Source of the DNA: Gyrodactylus bullatarudis | Taxonomy: Eukaryota > Platyhelminthes > Monogenea > Gyrodactylidea > Gyrodactylidae | Direction: 5' to 3' | DNA: 64,000 nucleotides | Assembly: GCA_012064415.1 (NCBI GenBank) | Contig: SSNU01000404.1 | Coordinates: forward strand, 171,081 to 235,080 | Shown here: positions 1 through 12,978 of the stretch, piece after piece | Layout: every line of letters begins with the position of its first letter | Numbering within the stretch: the first letter of the stretch is position 1 | The notes under the pieces: model-generated | Told to the model about the DNA's origin: nothing | What the model saw: the letters and a program-made list of their open reading frames with translations, nothing else | Database searches by the model: none | Made by a program: the position numbers and the translations under genes

Positions 1-632
1 TTAAATCTAAATTACTGAAATGAATATACTTGAGTCATTATTAGGATTCTCAGAAATTCGTTTCACTAAAGTTTTTTTTGGAAAATTTTAGAGTTTTTTT
101 TATTTTGAAATTTTTTGTTGATTTCAAGGTTTGAGAGGAATCAAACTTTTATTTTTAGGATCATCATCAGACAAAGAAAATATTTACTCTTATTTATTTT
201 TTTGATAAAACACACCATTTACGTGCGAAAGTCTATCTCCTATTTTTCTATCATTTTTACTGCTTAGAAATTGATAAACTAGGGTGATCCAAGTTCATTT
301 CAAAATGACGGGTTTTTCCAAAAAAATGAATAGGAGTAATTATTTTCTTTGTCTAATGATGATCCTGGAAAATAACGTTTGATTCCTCTCAGACCTTGAA
401 ATCAACAAAAATTTTCAACTTAAAGTAAAAAAAGCAAAAATTGATAAATCGCGCCATCTCGAATTTAAAATGTCTCTAAAATTTTCCAAAAAAAACTTTT
501 ATTCCAAAATTTTTTTCTCAAATCAGTAAAAGTGTACATTTTGAATCTGTTACCAAAAATATCGATACCTTGATGAAAAAATGAGATTTTTGTAAAAATC
601 ATGAATTCCCAAATTCATCGAGAATAGATTTA
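1..632. repeat. Foldback (long inverted repeat) element, left end outside window
   Basis: Two arms pair in inverted orientation: roughly 70-205 and 300-495 share a 'ttgatttcaaggt.tgagaggaatc' core and the flanking 'gttttttttggaaaattttagag' tract. The right outer segment (about 560-632, 'gaattcccaaattcat') matches the outer arm of the element at 39415-40035, so both belong to one family. No coding capacity is visible. The left arm runs off the window. Confidence 0.7.
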
Positions 633-3224
633 TTATTCATACATGAAAGCATTTAACTATAGAAACAAGAAAAATGTCTTAAATAATTACAATTTTTTAA
701 GTTTGATTCTTTCACTGAAATATTTAAAATGCTATTAGAGTCTGATTTATATCAAAATTCCTATATAATTTGAAATTAAATTTCACTAATGTGAAGAATT
801 ATTCGGAAATTAATTTGAGTGATTGTCAAAGAGGATGTATGAAAGAAATTTTATTCGATCTGATAACCAAAATAGGGTTGAAAATCGCCCCAATTAAAAA
901 GACTCTTGATAGCATTGCTTACTTATATAACACGTAAAAATATACATTGTTCTAAATTGGCTATTCAATTTTATCATTTCTTATTCTTTTAATAATGACT
1001 CGGGCGATCACAAAATAGCAGATTTTCAGAAAAATTAGCTGAATTTTTAAAAATATCAATGGCTAGCAAAAATATAGCATGATTGATAAAACTGATGAAG
1101 GAATGTTTCAAAATCGTTGAAACATGTTGATTCGAACAAAGAGATCAAAACGTATACTGAATTCAAAGTTGATTCATTATTATAAGTCTAATTTTTTTCT
1201 TATTAGGTAGAAAAAAAAACAAATAAATTCCATTCTCATCAAGCATACACGAACCATTACTTGGAAACCTATGCTCATTCGTGTCAGTGTAAACTCTTCA
1301 AAGGGTCGTTTATGAGTTCTGTGAGAAATTAACTTGGTGTTGATCATAAACTGAGAGACTTATCATAATTGATTATGAAAGAGAAATTCTTCAATCTTTA
1401 TCATTAAACCAGAATATCTTTTTTTATTTACCATAGTCCACCATGATCGATGTATATGAAATAGAATGAAAATTTCAACCCTTCTTTGACATTAATAGTC
1501 GCAAATTTGTATTGTATTCCTTTCACATACTCTAGCATCGTGAGCTTCAAATGTAGCCCAATAGTTAGATAGGATAAGATAAATAATCTGAGTTATTGAG
1601 AGAGGCAGATTTTTTAACTTGCGAATGTGCAAAGCTCATTTTAAAGAGAATTTTTCAACGTAAAAGAGTTTCTACTAAACTATGTACTGTATTTTAAATT
1701 TTGAATAAGCGCAAACTATTTTCAATGAATTTTCCTACTAAAATCGATTAAAATCCTAATTTTGACCCGTTTGAGTGAATTTTTAAATGAAAATAGGCTC
1801 ATAAGATATTTTCAATCAGCACTGCATATTTTGGTTAAAAAATCCAATTAATTAGGAATATGTTGAAAATCGGATTTTGGGGTGTCAGAGAATTAAGAAT
1901 TTCGAATTTAAATTTCATAAATGGCATTTTCTAAGTTAGATCTGATAGATTCGCATTGCAGCCGAAACATTGTTCGGAAAAAAATTATTTGACTCCCCCT
2001 ACTGAGTTAATTATTATGGTGTTTTCGAATTAACCAAGCTCTTTGTTAAATGTGAGCTGATTCTCGGAGGAACTCAAAGTATTCTCTGTTAAAATATTTT
2101 CTCGAGAACTCCAAGTTTTTGTCAATCTTCTCTATTAATATTATTCTGATTTTCCATAGTTGAGAAAAGTGTATTAAATAATTCATGCGTTCATTCATCA
2201 TTCATCTTTGAAAATCTCCATGACAACTCTATAGTACAAAAAAGAATGTTGTAGGCATTCTGCGTAGTTTGGCATTCCAGTGGATATGTACAACATTCCT
2301 CTCATATATTGCCCATTAGATGACTAATTCTCAAATCGAAATGAATTCATCTTGAGCACGCTTCGAATTAACAAAAGCTACTCTTTCTGATGAATCATTT
2401 TCCGGATGAGATTTATCATTCACCTTTTTAGATTTTATCTTGGCATCATTCAGAGATGAAAGGAATTTTTTTTTAATTTACTCTCTTCGTTCTTTTTTAC
2501 TCATCATTCAGAAAAGGGGATATGTATTTGATTTGGTTAAATTAATATTGATATATTTTAATATTTTTGTAACATGTATCTACTACCAAGTAATTATACA
2601 ATCTTATTTTATTTTAGTAAAAGAAAAAACGATATTTCAAGTTCTGTTGGCGACCTCCTCGATATTCAATCAACCACAGATTTCAAAGTAAGTCTATATA
2701 AATTTTAAATAAGAACCCTGCCATTTTAGCCTTATTTATTTTATTCTTTTTCTCTCCATCTATAGAGTATTGATTCTAATAAATACATTTAACATTTTCT
2801 GTTATTGTTCAAATCAACAATTCAATTCGATGATGATAATTATAATTTAAGAAATGATTAGTAAACTACATATACTATATTTCGATGAGACCAAAAATCG
2901 ATACACTCATTTTAGATTGAATTTTAAATGAGATTATATATTCTCTCTATCTCTGACTCGTTAATTCTATGTCTCTCTCTCTCTTAATTGAGATTAGCCA
3001 ATCAAATTGATATCCTCCAAATGGAGCATTTCTATTGGTCCATTCAAAAATCTACATACAATAGAGCTCGTGTGTACAATAATACGACTATACATACTAT
3101 CTAAAAGCTTGTATTATAATTGTTGTCTCTTTTTTAATAAGATTAAGAGGCAAACTGTACCAAGTTTGAGAGAATTTTAATTGCACGGATATTTCTTTTA
3201 AATATCAAAAGAGTTTCTCTATAA
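633..3224. other. Gene-poor upstream region
   Basis: I see no exon here that I can support. Short open stretches, such as one around 2440-2691, are AT-rich, lack family motifs and have no convincing splice partners. A CT-rich stretch lies near 2945-2990. Upstream exons of the following gene may lie here or beyond the window edge. Confidence 0.4.
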
Positions 3225-6200
3225 ATGCAGCGTCCAAACGATAATTTTGCCGTGAGTAGTACATATTTTGACCATTTTTTTGAAATTTCTAATAGATTTC
3301 CCTTATAATCACTTTTAATTTATTCTAGGAAGAGCTGGCTAAAAAGTTGTTTTCCCGTAACGGACCTTCTCTTCCCTCTTTCCATGGAACACCATCCATT
3401 ACACATATTTCCAATGGTTTATCAGACGATAGTCGAATTAGTGAGTCAATATCTGCAGGGGACAAGGTAGACTCAAATCATTGTGACACAACACCAACAA
3501 CCACCACAGAATTGGGCTCAGATCACCTCATTAGAGCTTGCAGAGCAAAATCGGCCCTAAATATGCAAAGGCAACGCAAGACTCCTTCAAAGGTATGCTA
3601 TTCCCTTGAATGAATAAGTTTAACATGTAATTAAAGCCTACTGTATTACAGCTGACCCCCACCTTTTTACCGGGCCAATGTGAAAATGTTGGAGTTGAGG
3701 ACCAAAACACCATGATGGTACATGCCAAAACAGATAATATTGATAAAAGGGGTGGTGTAGACCATGTACCACATTCAACTGTTTGTAAAAATAGTACTAA
3801 CCAATCAAGGACGAGTGAGTCATTCTTTGAAATATCCTTTTATGGACTATGGTAGGATTTTAAATGTACTTAAATAACACACACACACACTCATCGTTGT
3901 TTACCAATGATAAATAAGGACTTTCCGTGTTAGGAATATCCGATCGAGTGGAGCAGAAACCAAAGAAAGACAGTGGGCAGCCCATACCGAGAAGTCGTAC
4001 GAAATCTAGGGAAATGATTACAGACAAGTGAGTCCATTTAAAATAGCAGTCTGACCTATTTTTTCATTCCATTTCAAAGTTTTGTATTAAAGGTTGATTT
4101 ATTTGAGATTCTATAGTGAAAACCAATAATTTTTTTCATGTAATTTGTGGTAAATTTTCATGTAAATTTCATTAAAGATCAAAGCAAATCTCCCTGATTG
4201 GAAGATTTAGGAAAAAATTTATTGTAAGTGAATAATAATGGTCCCAAGCTCAATCTGATTTTTACTTTTTTTGCCATGGAGATGATAAACCATTTTATTT
4301 ATTATGTTTTCATCAAAATTTTTAAATTTCTCTACCTCACTTATTAATGGCTTGTAACTCTCTCCCTAAATCATTCTTGTTTCATTTTTGAAAGCTTCTG
4401 GTAGATTGAGTGAAATCATTTTCAATGATATTGATTTTTATCTCACTAAAAAAGAGAAATGTATGCCTTAAAAGTAAGATTTAAGTATCCAGGTCACTTT
4501 AGAATCTTACCATTGAAGTAAACCCCCATGGACTGGATACACTATTCTTTTCAACCTTGTTTGTATGCCGCTCTTGAAATAACAATAATTCAAGGCTATG
4601 CCTGCGTAGCTTACCATCCATTTCGTCGTTGAATTAAGTTAAAAGAAATCAAACCAGAAATACATGATCCTCTATCAATTCTCTCTTGTCTCAAGTATTT
4701 AATTTTAATTTTTTCTAAAAGTATCAAAGTCCACTCAAGTATTAATAATAATTCAGTTTGAGTCGAATCGAATTTGTGTAAACTTTGGCCTTTTTACTCA
4801 TCATTATTGACTCTCATTAGTCAATCTCCTGCTAAGAATTTTAATTTCATCACATTTTTGATTGTATTGCCTGATTTGAATTTTCGATTGAGATTTCATA
4901 TATATTTCTAATTTTTCAAATTCTTCTTATCATCAATTGTAGTCCAAGGCTTTTCCAATCGAAATCTACTTCATATTCATTGCAAGATCAAAGTTCAACT
5001 CTATGCTACTCCCTCACTATTTCGCTCATTTTATTTTATTTTATTATTTCCTCTCATAGCCTTGATAAAAGATTTTTTCAATCCTTTTCAATAACTGATT
5101 CATTTCCTCATTTATTGATAGACAAGAAAGTAAGCTTCAGTTGAATACAACCCAAGAGCTACTGTCGAATGTCTCCTTCACAACAGATAGTTCCATTGGG
5201 AGTATCTACATGGCTAATGAATCCTTCTCACTGCATTCCCCCAATCAGAAACCTTTAAGCCCTGTCATCATTAGTCCTGCACATCAGAAAATAAATAATC
5301 CCATTCGTGTTAGTCTTGAACGTTCAAAGACAACTGTCTCGCCAATCAAGGTCAACTTGAAGCCTATTCCAAAGGATAAACTTAACTTGGAGGAAAAGAA
5401 ACCGACGTCTGAGGAGAATCCGGAAATTCTCAACTTTAGAGCCTGCCTGAAACCTGTTAATCTGAGAAATAAATCGACTGAGGATCCTCAGACTAGACCT
5501 ATTTCTATGTTTGTCTGCGGTAATGGATCAAAGAATACGAACTTCCTTGAGGAAATTGCCCGGAAACGTGATGAACTCGGTAGAATGAACACGAGAAAAC
5601 ACACAAACTCCGAAATCAATAACAATAATGAAGTCTATGGTAGCGCCAAAAAGTACAGTCTCTCCGAAGTTGAAAATGAAAGCATCTCCGAGAGAATCAA
5701 GAATTTAAACAGCCGCATCTCTCAAAATTCCAGTGACAACTCAAAAAGCTGTTCACAAGTGAGTACTCCTTTCAGTTAATATTGATTTTAAAAATAAAAT
5801 GTCCAATAAATTTATTTGTATAGAATAACACAAATGTTGGTATAATAAAAGAATCTAAATTCTTTATTGATTCCCTCCTTAATATCAACTATTTGTTCTC
5901 TCTCCTTCCCTATGATTATTCAGTTATTAATTACACTCAAACTAAACATAGCTAATACTACCCAGGATGGAACTCAAGGAAGATCAGGTTTCTTTTGTTC
6001 TGAGAGATGCGTATAAGTACATCGGTTTTGAACTGGGTCACCAAGGGCATACCGAACAAAGAATGAAGTTGATGTCAGTTATTTCTCAAATTAGGCCTTT
6101 ATTTCGGGCATACTCATCAGTGTTATAGATGCCATATAAGTTATAATTTACACATTAATTTTTACGTTCTTTGGCGACTGTGTTTCAGGAATCTTTTCTC

Positions 6201-9200
6201 TCTTGAGTTCCTAATAAAATAATAATTTTTAAGATGATAATCCAACCAAATTATTGTTATAATCTTTGTTATTGAAGCCAAGAACAAAAAGACTTATCAA
6301 ACCAAGAATGGTAAGACAAAAATAATTCTCTCTTTTTCACCTTTATTATTCGAGTATCGGGTTGAATGCGAAAAGTGATGGGAATTCTTTTTAACTCTTA
6401 CATCTTATTCTAACATATCTTCTCAAGTTATGCCTGTAATTGTAAAGTTTTGGAGTTTAATTCTCCATTACTTTTCCATCAGCCTGAATTCTTGAATCAC
6501 TTTTCTTGAATTTTGATTAACCCAAGCTAATTCGTTGTCTAGCAATAATAACAATGTTGCTTAAAATAAACTCAATTTCAATAATAGTAATATCGTAAAC
6601 CTGCCTTAGAGGACATAAAAAATCAGCATTTAATTTCTCTTAAACCATTAACCTATGCAAAAAAAACTAATAAAAGAGAAAAAATTTCTCAAATTATTAA
6701 AATTGTCTCGAAATACTATCAACTAGAGTTTCTATTTCTGAGAATTACTAGCCAAATTAAAATTGAATAGATTCAAAATTCTACATTGACATGACAATTA
6801 TTGTTTTTTAGTACACTTTACATTTCTAGCACTTCCAATCATTTCCAGAAAAATCAATTTTTCTCTTCTCTGAGCTTTAATTTGCATATCCAAAATGTTC
6901 ACATTCCACTCACAGCCGTGTGAAATCACATTTTTTTTCATTTTCTCCTTTTTAAAAACCCAAACTTTGCACATTTTAATATCAAGGCCTCTAGTGCATG
7001 CTGTCACAGAATCCCCTTGAATTATTGTCCAAATTCTCAACGATAAATCTCGAGATTTTGACAGTCGAATTCCATCGGGTGTTTTATCGATAATTCATCT
7101 AGGCCTCATAATACATGTGTTTTCTCTTTTACATCTGAGTAGATTTAAGCTTTTTTTGATTTCAATTCTGTTCATCACATTAATCTTGTTCCCCACACTC
7201 CAGACTAGTCTTCATAATCTTGACCCACCTCCGATTTCAAATTCCACATACTCATCTAGTAAACCGTTCCGGGTCATAGAGGATGATAACAATGACCTGG
7301 AAAATGTGCCAGTCAGTTCCATTCCGAGTAAAACCAACATTAACAATACAGTAGATGAGGATTTATCTGCTTCTGTTGCCATGCGAGCCTCAAAATTTGG
7401 CCAAATGATCAACTTTAATTCAACAAGTCCAATGATGAACAATAAACCTGGTGATGTACTCAAAAAGTTTCCTCTCAAGACAAATGGAATTATGAAAGAT
7501 GCCAAGAATACGACAAATAAGATTAGTTCTCCCTCCCTAAATGAACCAGAGGATTACAAGACCACTATTGTTAGAGTAAGTCCATTCACCATATACAAAG
7601 CTAATTAATATCAAGTTTTTAGTGTCATGAAGACTTTCTGGGAGGCCCACTTTTACTAATCAAAGAAATAAAATTATTCTCCGTCAAAATATTGACATTT
7701 TTCTAAACTTCAAGCTCGATGAGGTCATTATTTTCTAAAATTTTCGAAACAGGAGGTTAAAACTGATATTTTTCTGGCTCTACAAACAGTAATCTTCTAA
7801 ACTTTAAGATATATCTAGCAGATAGTTGCATATTGTATTAAGATGAAGGATTAAAAGTTTTGTGTTCCAATGGTGGAACTATGAGACATGAAGGGTAAAT
7901 AAGAATGAGAGTTTGGTACCAACTAGAAATTTGAAAAAACCCCATATTTTCTCCAATCTTCAAAAATGGGCATCATATCTTCTCTGTTTTGTTTTACAGT
8001 GTACTCTAGAATTCTATCCCTGGCTTGAATCAGTTAGAGTGCTTCTGAATGAACTTCTTTGTGAATCATTCATACCCTCCAACAGATTACTTCTTCTTTT
8101 AAATACACGCACGCACACATAGAAAGGAATAAAATTTGTGATTTAAAAAAGAAATAAAAAATCTATACTCTATATTCCTCCTTCCTCACATTCCTAAATT
8201 TCTACTTTCACTTTGAAAGGAAATTTAATCTCTCTGATTTCCTCCATCTAGCTATTATCAATACATTTTTTTATTATCATTAACTTGAATATTGATTCAT
8301 TCTATCTCTATCATTTCTCTCCTTTGTCTCAAAACATGAAACACATCATTTCCTGGCAAGATTCATCTTCTCAACTAACAGATAACTTGTTCAGTATACC
8401 ATCCTTACAACTACTAATGGCAAAGAGGTTCCCTGTATTTTGAACAAAATCTCAAGGAAAGTTTAGTTGTCTAATAAATTCAGCATAGCAGAGAAAGTCT
8501 TTTTTTCCCATAATCAAGAACTAACCATCTCCCCTCATTAAAAATATTTGTTTTAATTTCTTCTGATTGATTTTTCAATGAATTTTATCACGATAACACA
8601 GTCTAGCAAATTAACACTTTTTTTCTTTATACTCAGTGAAATTTTTACAGTATGCTTGTCAGGTTAAAATAATGAGATTCCTAAATTTTGTAATTTTTTT
8701 AGCGTTTGGATTTCGAGAAATATTCGAATTTGTGTTTGACTGAATCTAAGGTCTTATTTTTGCTCTAAGAAGTTTATTAAAGCTCGCATTAAAATTCTTA
8801 AAGAAGTGTAATAAACTGCGAAAAATTCTCTACAACTCGTTGCCTCAAACTTTTCATTAAAAATTATTCATTCAAATCTTAAATCATAAATTTCCAGAAA
8901 ATGATGTATTTCCTCGTTTTTAATCGAAATTAGGACGTTTTTCAAATTTTTAAATCAGATTCATAAAATTCAACTATTTTCACACATGCCAGTGTAAGGA
9001 AAATTTCCTGCGCCATGCCTAACAGCTTCAAAAAGAGATTTGAAATTTATGATTTTGCTAAAAAAAAACCGAAATTAGAGAGATACTTTCGAGCATAACT
9101 TCTAAACTAGAGCCGATAGCTGAAAAGTTTGAGGCAACGAGTTGTAGAGAATTTTTCGCAGTTTATTACACTTCTTTAAGAATTTTAATGCGAGCTTTAA

Positions 9201-10257
9201 TAAACTTCTTAGAGCAAAAATAAGACCTTAGATTCAGTCAAACACAAATTCGAATATTTCTCGAAATCCAAACGCTAAAAAAATTACAAAATTTAGGAAT
9301 CTCATTATTTTAACCTGACAAGCATACTGTAAAAATTTCACTGAGTATAAAAAAATTTTTGCTAGACTGTAAGTGCAAATAAAAATAGGTCCTATAGTAA
9401 AATTTAAGTCTCTTTCCACGTGTTGAGAAATTTTTTGGGAAATTGCGAGGGGATCTTTGTACATTGGAAAATGAAAATTTTTCATCAAATAAAACATGTA
9501 TATTTGTTTAAGGCAAATGCAACATTGATTACTCTAGTTAAAATTTTTTCTTTTGATCGCATGCTAAAAAATGGTCACTTTTAGCAATGAATAAATATTG
9601 TATCCACAGGATATAGAAAATGACAAATGTAAGCCCATTTAATCCTACTCTTTTTATATTAGTCCTATAAATTTCTGTTTCCTTCCATTTATATATATAT
9701 TTATATATCCCGCATGGTTTCCACTCTTCAGACAAAAATCCTTTCATAGGTAATACTTTTTATAAAACTCAAAAGAACAAGTTTAAACTTTCTCCTGTAA
9801 AGGTAAACACTCGCCTATTTCAACTCATTTTTTTAAAACATATCTTGCCAATATTTTCTCAGTAGTTGTGAGAATTTCACAATACTAATGTAAGTCTTAG
9901 TGTAGTATGAGGAGTGCCCACACATCCTTCCAAATTATATAATCCTTTGCCTGTGCGTTATCACTGATATCAAGTTTTTGATTACCCTCTTTCTGTCAAG
10001 AAAAGAGGGCCTTTACTAAAATTTTTTAGTTAGAGATTATAATTTATTGTCATTTTATCTATTGAAATGGTAATCTTAGTTAGCTGAATCTGAATTTTAG
10101 TAAAAATTTATATATATACCTGGAATTTGACATATATGATTAAATTACTTTTTGTTAGAGAAACTGTGGCAATCAAATGAAGAATGTTGACCCAAATAGT
10201 TCAGTGCGAGCCTCCAGAGTCTTTGAATTGGTCAAGAATTTCCAAAACCTCTCCTGA
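3225..10257 (+). CDS. Unrecognised multi-exon gene, Ser/Asn/Lys-rich, possibly cytoskeletal
   Basis: Seven exons join with matching phase: 3225-3251 (or 3231-3251 if internal), 3329-3592, 3652-3814, 3934-4027, 5122-5758, 7204-7575 and 10159-10257, ending in TGA. This gives about 551 residues. The protein is mostly low-complexity and polar, with no signal peptide or membrane segment. Short amphipathic helices recur: NFAEELAKKLFSRNG near the start, NFLEEIARKRDEL in the middle, and two related motifs near the end, MRASKFGQMINF and VRASRVFELVKNF. I do not recognise the family; WH2- or capping-protein-type actin binders are only a guess. The first ATG sits inside an acceptor-like context (a pyrimidine-rich run ending in CAG), so the gene may begin upstream. 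Introns are long at 4028-5121, 5759-7203 and 7576-10158, and the last holds a MITE. A small exon could be missing between 5758 and 7204. Confidence 0.6.
8599..9369. mobile_element. Palindromic MITE, Tc1/mariner-like ends
   Basis: The two ends are inverted copies beginning CAGTCTAGCAAA. The arms (8599 to about 8862 and about 9126 to 9369) are almost identical over some 240 bp, which implies a recent origin or gene conversion. The right end is followed by TA; the left flank is CA, so a TA target duplication is only half preserved. The middle has no transposase. It lies in the last intron of the unrecognised gene at 3225-10257. Confidence 0.75.
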
Positions 10258-10952
10258 CAATGAGGGCAAAATTTTTTTCTCTTTCGACTAAATTCACAAT
10301 TCACTCCGTATTTAATTAACTCAAACCATTCAGATTTTACCATTCAATACAAACTTTTATTTTGTACATAACCAAGTGTATTTTAACACAAAAGACGCCC
10401 AATTGCATTCAAAAGTTGACCTACTTTTATATTCAGGCTAAAGTATAAAAAAGATCAAGAAAAGACTAATTTCATTTTATTTCAAAATAACTAATAAAAG
10501 TAACCCCCACCTTTTGAACCATTAATCTTTTGGTTATTCATTTTCCCCTAATGTTTTTATGTATGTAACCAATCGTGTAATCCTTTTGAAAGCAATTCAA
10601 TCCATCAATTCTTTATAAATATTATATATAAATTACAAAAACTTGAAATGTGATTATTATACAACTATTACGTGTGTCAATCCATAATAATCTTATATAT
10701 ATTTTACATGAAAAAAAATCATGGAAATGTTTATATATAGTCAATGCGACCTGTTGTATTTTCAAGATGAAGAATAAATTCAACTGCTATTTAATTAATC
10801 ATCACTAGCAAGTTTCTTGACCTTGTATAAACTTGACAAAACTATAGAGACAGAGAGAGTAAAAAGGGTGGTTGAGATTCCTCGATGTGTTAAATTACAA
10901 ACTATATTTATGATATTTTTCAATAGTAGGACAAGGCAAGTAATTTGGAGAG
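10258..10952. other. Intergenic spacer between convergent genes
   Basis: This spacer holds the presumed 3' ends of the gene at 3225-10257 (+) and the EF-hand gene at 10953-11396 (-). It is AT-rich, and I see no coding exon or RNA gene. Confidence 0.4.
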
Positions 10953-11396
10953 TCATCTGGAAAATCCCTTGAACAGCAATTCCAGTTCTCTGTAGCTCAA
11001 CTTTTTATCGTTGTCTAGATCAGCTGCTTCGATCATTTCATCAATTTCCTCTTCGCTGCAGTTTTGTCTGAGCTTTTTCATTAGTTCAATTAACTCCTCC
11101 TTCGAGATGTAACCATCATGATCCAAATCGATGGCTTTAAATGTATCCTCAAAGCTTACCTGGCCAATATTTTCCTTGAGAATTTTCTTGAACTCTTCCT
11201 TCTCAATGAAGCCATCCTTATCAGCATCAAAGGCATCAAATATCTCCTTACAGTTGTTTGATGAGTTCTCAGCAAACTTTGAAAATAACTCCTTGAATTC
11301 ACCCAGGGAAATTTTTCCATCATGGTTGATATCGATGGCATCAAAGGCCTCGTCAATCCCTTCACTCGTTTCATCCTCATTACCACTGGCAGACAT
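10953..11396 (-). CDS. Calmodulin-like four-EF-hand protein
   Basis: A single exon of 147 codons encodes an acidic calcium-binding protein. Four EF-hand loops are visible: DINHDGKISLGE, DADKDGFIEKEE, DLDHDGYISKEE and DLDNDKKLSYRE. Loops 1-3 have the canonical Asp, Gly and Glu positions. Loop 4 has Lys where the conserved Gly at position 6 should be, so its calcium binding may be altered. Length and spacing fit the calmodulin/troponin-C superfamily, but divergence is too high to call calmodulin itself. The start codon was chosen as the first ATG of the open frame, shortly followed by EF1. It is divergent from a paralogue at 12135-12596 that shares the odd loop 4, so the two look like products of an inverted duplication. 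Confidence 0.88.
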   Translation of the reverse strand: MSASGNEDETSEGIDEAFDAIDINHDGKISLGEFKELFSKFAENSSNNCKEIFDAFDADKDGFIEKEEFKKILKENIGQVSFEDTFKAIDLDHDGYISKEELIELMKKLRQNCSEEEIDEMIEAADLDNDKKLSYRELELLFKGFSR

Positions 11397-12134
11397 CTTT
11401 CCAATTATAGTCTAAGTTTTCTATTCTCGCAATGTGTTATACTTATTTTAGTTATACACAGTTACTCAAGATAAATTCCTTATCACCGAAAGAATCGTTA
11501 CATCACCGAAATCAATTACGATTTGTATACTTTTACAACCATTCCACATATACACATTCAACATACAGTATTATGCAGCATGTTGTTTAGATATATATTC
11601 ACGCAGCTCTCAAATGTAATCTGATGTAACTTTGCTATGGAAAGTTGTAATAACTTTTCTCAAAATCAAATACAAGGCTTTTAAACAATAGAGAAGAAAT
11701 TATTTAAACATGGAATCAGTTGGGTTGTGGAATTTTTCTTCCAGACTCCAGATCATTGAAAAGAAAAACTCAAAACTAAAATTTAATTATAATTAATTAT
11801 TGAATAGTACTTAAGGAGGACTTGCTAGAAATGTACTACAGATTTATGAGACAAAACTGATGATATGAAAAATATTTCTTTACAATTTGTAACTTGAAAT
11901 AAAACCAAGTAGAGAGAGTAGGGGTTTCATTCACAAGAAGGTACTATATATCACAGAATGATATTAAAATTTTACGCCTGACACATCAAAAAGATATCTT
12001 GGATGTTGTAAAAGTGTGAGTTCTTTATCAATATGACACAATATTTGGTGTCTGGTGCAAGAGATTTTAATAATATTTTTAATTCTGTAACGACATAATA
12101 AATAGAATATGATTAGTATTTCAGTCTAAAGAAA
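11397..12134. promoter_or_regulatory. Shared intergenic region of divergent EF-hand pair
   Basis: This 738-bp spacer separates the starts of two paralogous EF-hand genes and must hold both promoters. A TTTCAG acceptor-like site at 12119-12124 lies 10 bases before the downstream ATG, which suggests a 5'-UTR intron or a trans-splice acceptor for that gene. No specific promoter motif is claimed. Confidence 0.45.
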
Positions 12135-12596
12135 ATGTCTTTTGGAAATAAACAAGAGGACGAAATTAATGAAGGAATAGACGAAGCCTTTGATAATATC
12201 GATGTCAACAAGGATGGTCGGATATCAAAGGGAGAATTTGAGAAAATCTTCACCAACTCATGCCAGAATCCTATGGACTGCAAGATTGTCTTTGAGGCTT
12301 TCGACACAAATGGTGACGGCTACATAAGCAAGGATGAATTTAGAAATATTATCATGCAAAACATAAACAATGTTAGCTTCCGGGAGACATTTGATGCCAT
12401 CGACTTGGACAAGGATGGTTATATTTGTCGAGATGAACTGAAAAATTTATTAATACGCCTGAAATTGTACGAGGGTGAAGAGGAGGTTGATGAGATGATT
12501 CAAATAGCAGACGAGAATAAGGACCAGAAACTGAGCTATGAGGAATTGTCAAAGTTGTTCAAGAAATACTTTGTCAATAAGCAAAAGAAAAAATAA
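12135..12596 (+). CDS. Calmodulin-like four-EF-hand protein (paralogue)
   Basis: A single exon of 153 codons. EF loops are DVNKDGRISKGE, DTNGDGYISKDE, DLDKDGYICRDE and DENKDQKLSYEE. As in its neighbour, loop 4 lacks the conserved Gly (Gln here), while loops 1-3 look functional. The N-terminus carries the same 'INEGIDEAFD' motif as the partner's 'SEGIDEAFD', and the C-terminus ends in a basic KQKKK tail. It is head-to-head with 10953-11396. An AATAAA lies about 70 bp past the stop (12666-12671). The target of this sensor-type protein cannot be inferred. Confidence 0.88.
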   Translation: MSFGNKQEDEINEGIDEAFDNIDVNKDGRISKGEFEKIFTNSCQNPMDCKIVFEAFDTNGDGYISKDEFRNIIMQNINNVSFRETFDAIDLDKDGYICRDELKNLLIRLKLYEGEEEVDEMIQIADENKDQKLSYEELSKLFKKYFVNKQKKK

Positions 12597-12978
12597 GAAC
12601 AAATACATAGAAAACATTCTAGAAAGACATTTTGATTTCAATTCTTTCCGACCATATTTTTTATAATAAATCGATAAAATGAGCTATGGACTTTTTTATT
12701 AGAATTCTATAGTTAAAAGTACTCTTTTTATTCAAGCCTTTGTTGGAGAGTTGACGTATGGCTCTGGTTTTGTATGAGAAAAATATATTAGTGATAACAA
12801 TAATGGTACAAAGAAATAAATAAATTTTATTGCATTTTTATACAAAAGGGAAAAATAATCTCAAAAAAATATATAAAATAACAGCATTGTACGTTAGAAA
12901 TAGTCCCATCAAGATAATTCAAATTAGTTTTTTGGTAACTAATAGCTAGGATAGGAGATCCACAATGATAATAGAAAA

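Noticed and set aside
2440..2691. Open frame of 83 codons rich in Phe/Ile/Leu
   Set aside because: Typical of AT-rich noncoding DNA; no acceptor/donor link to the next gene.
9234..9497. Open frame of 87 codons on the minus strand
   Set aside because: It lies inside the right arm of a palindromic MITE and has no protein motif.
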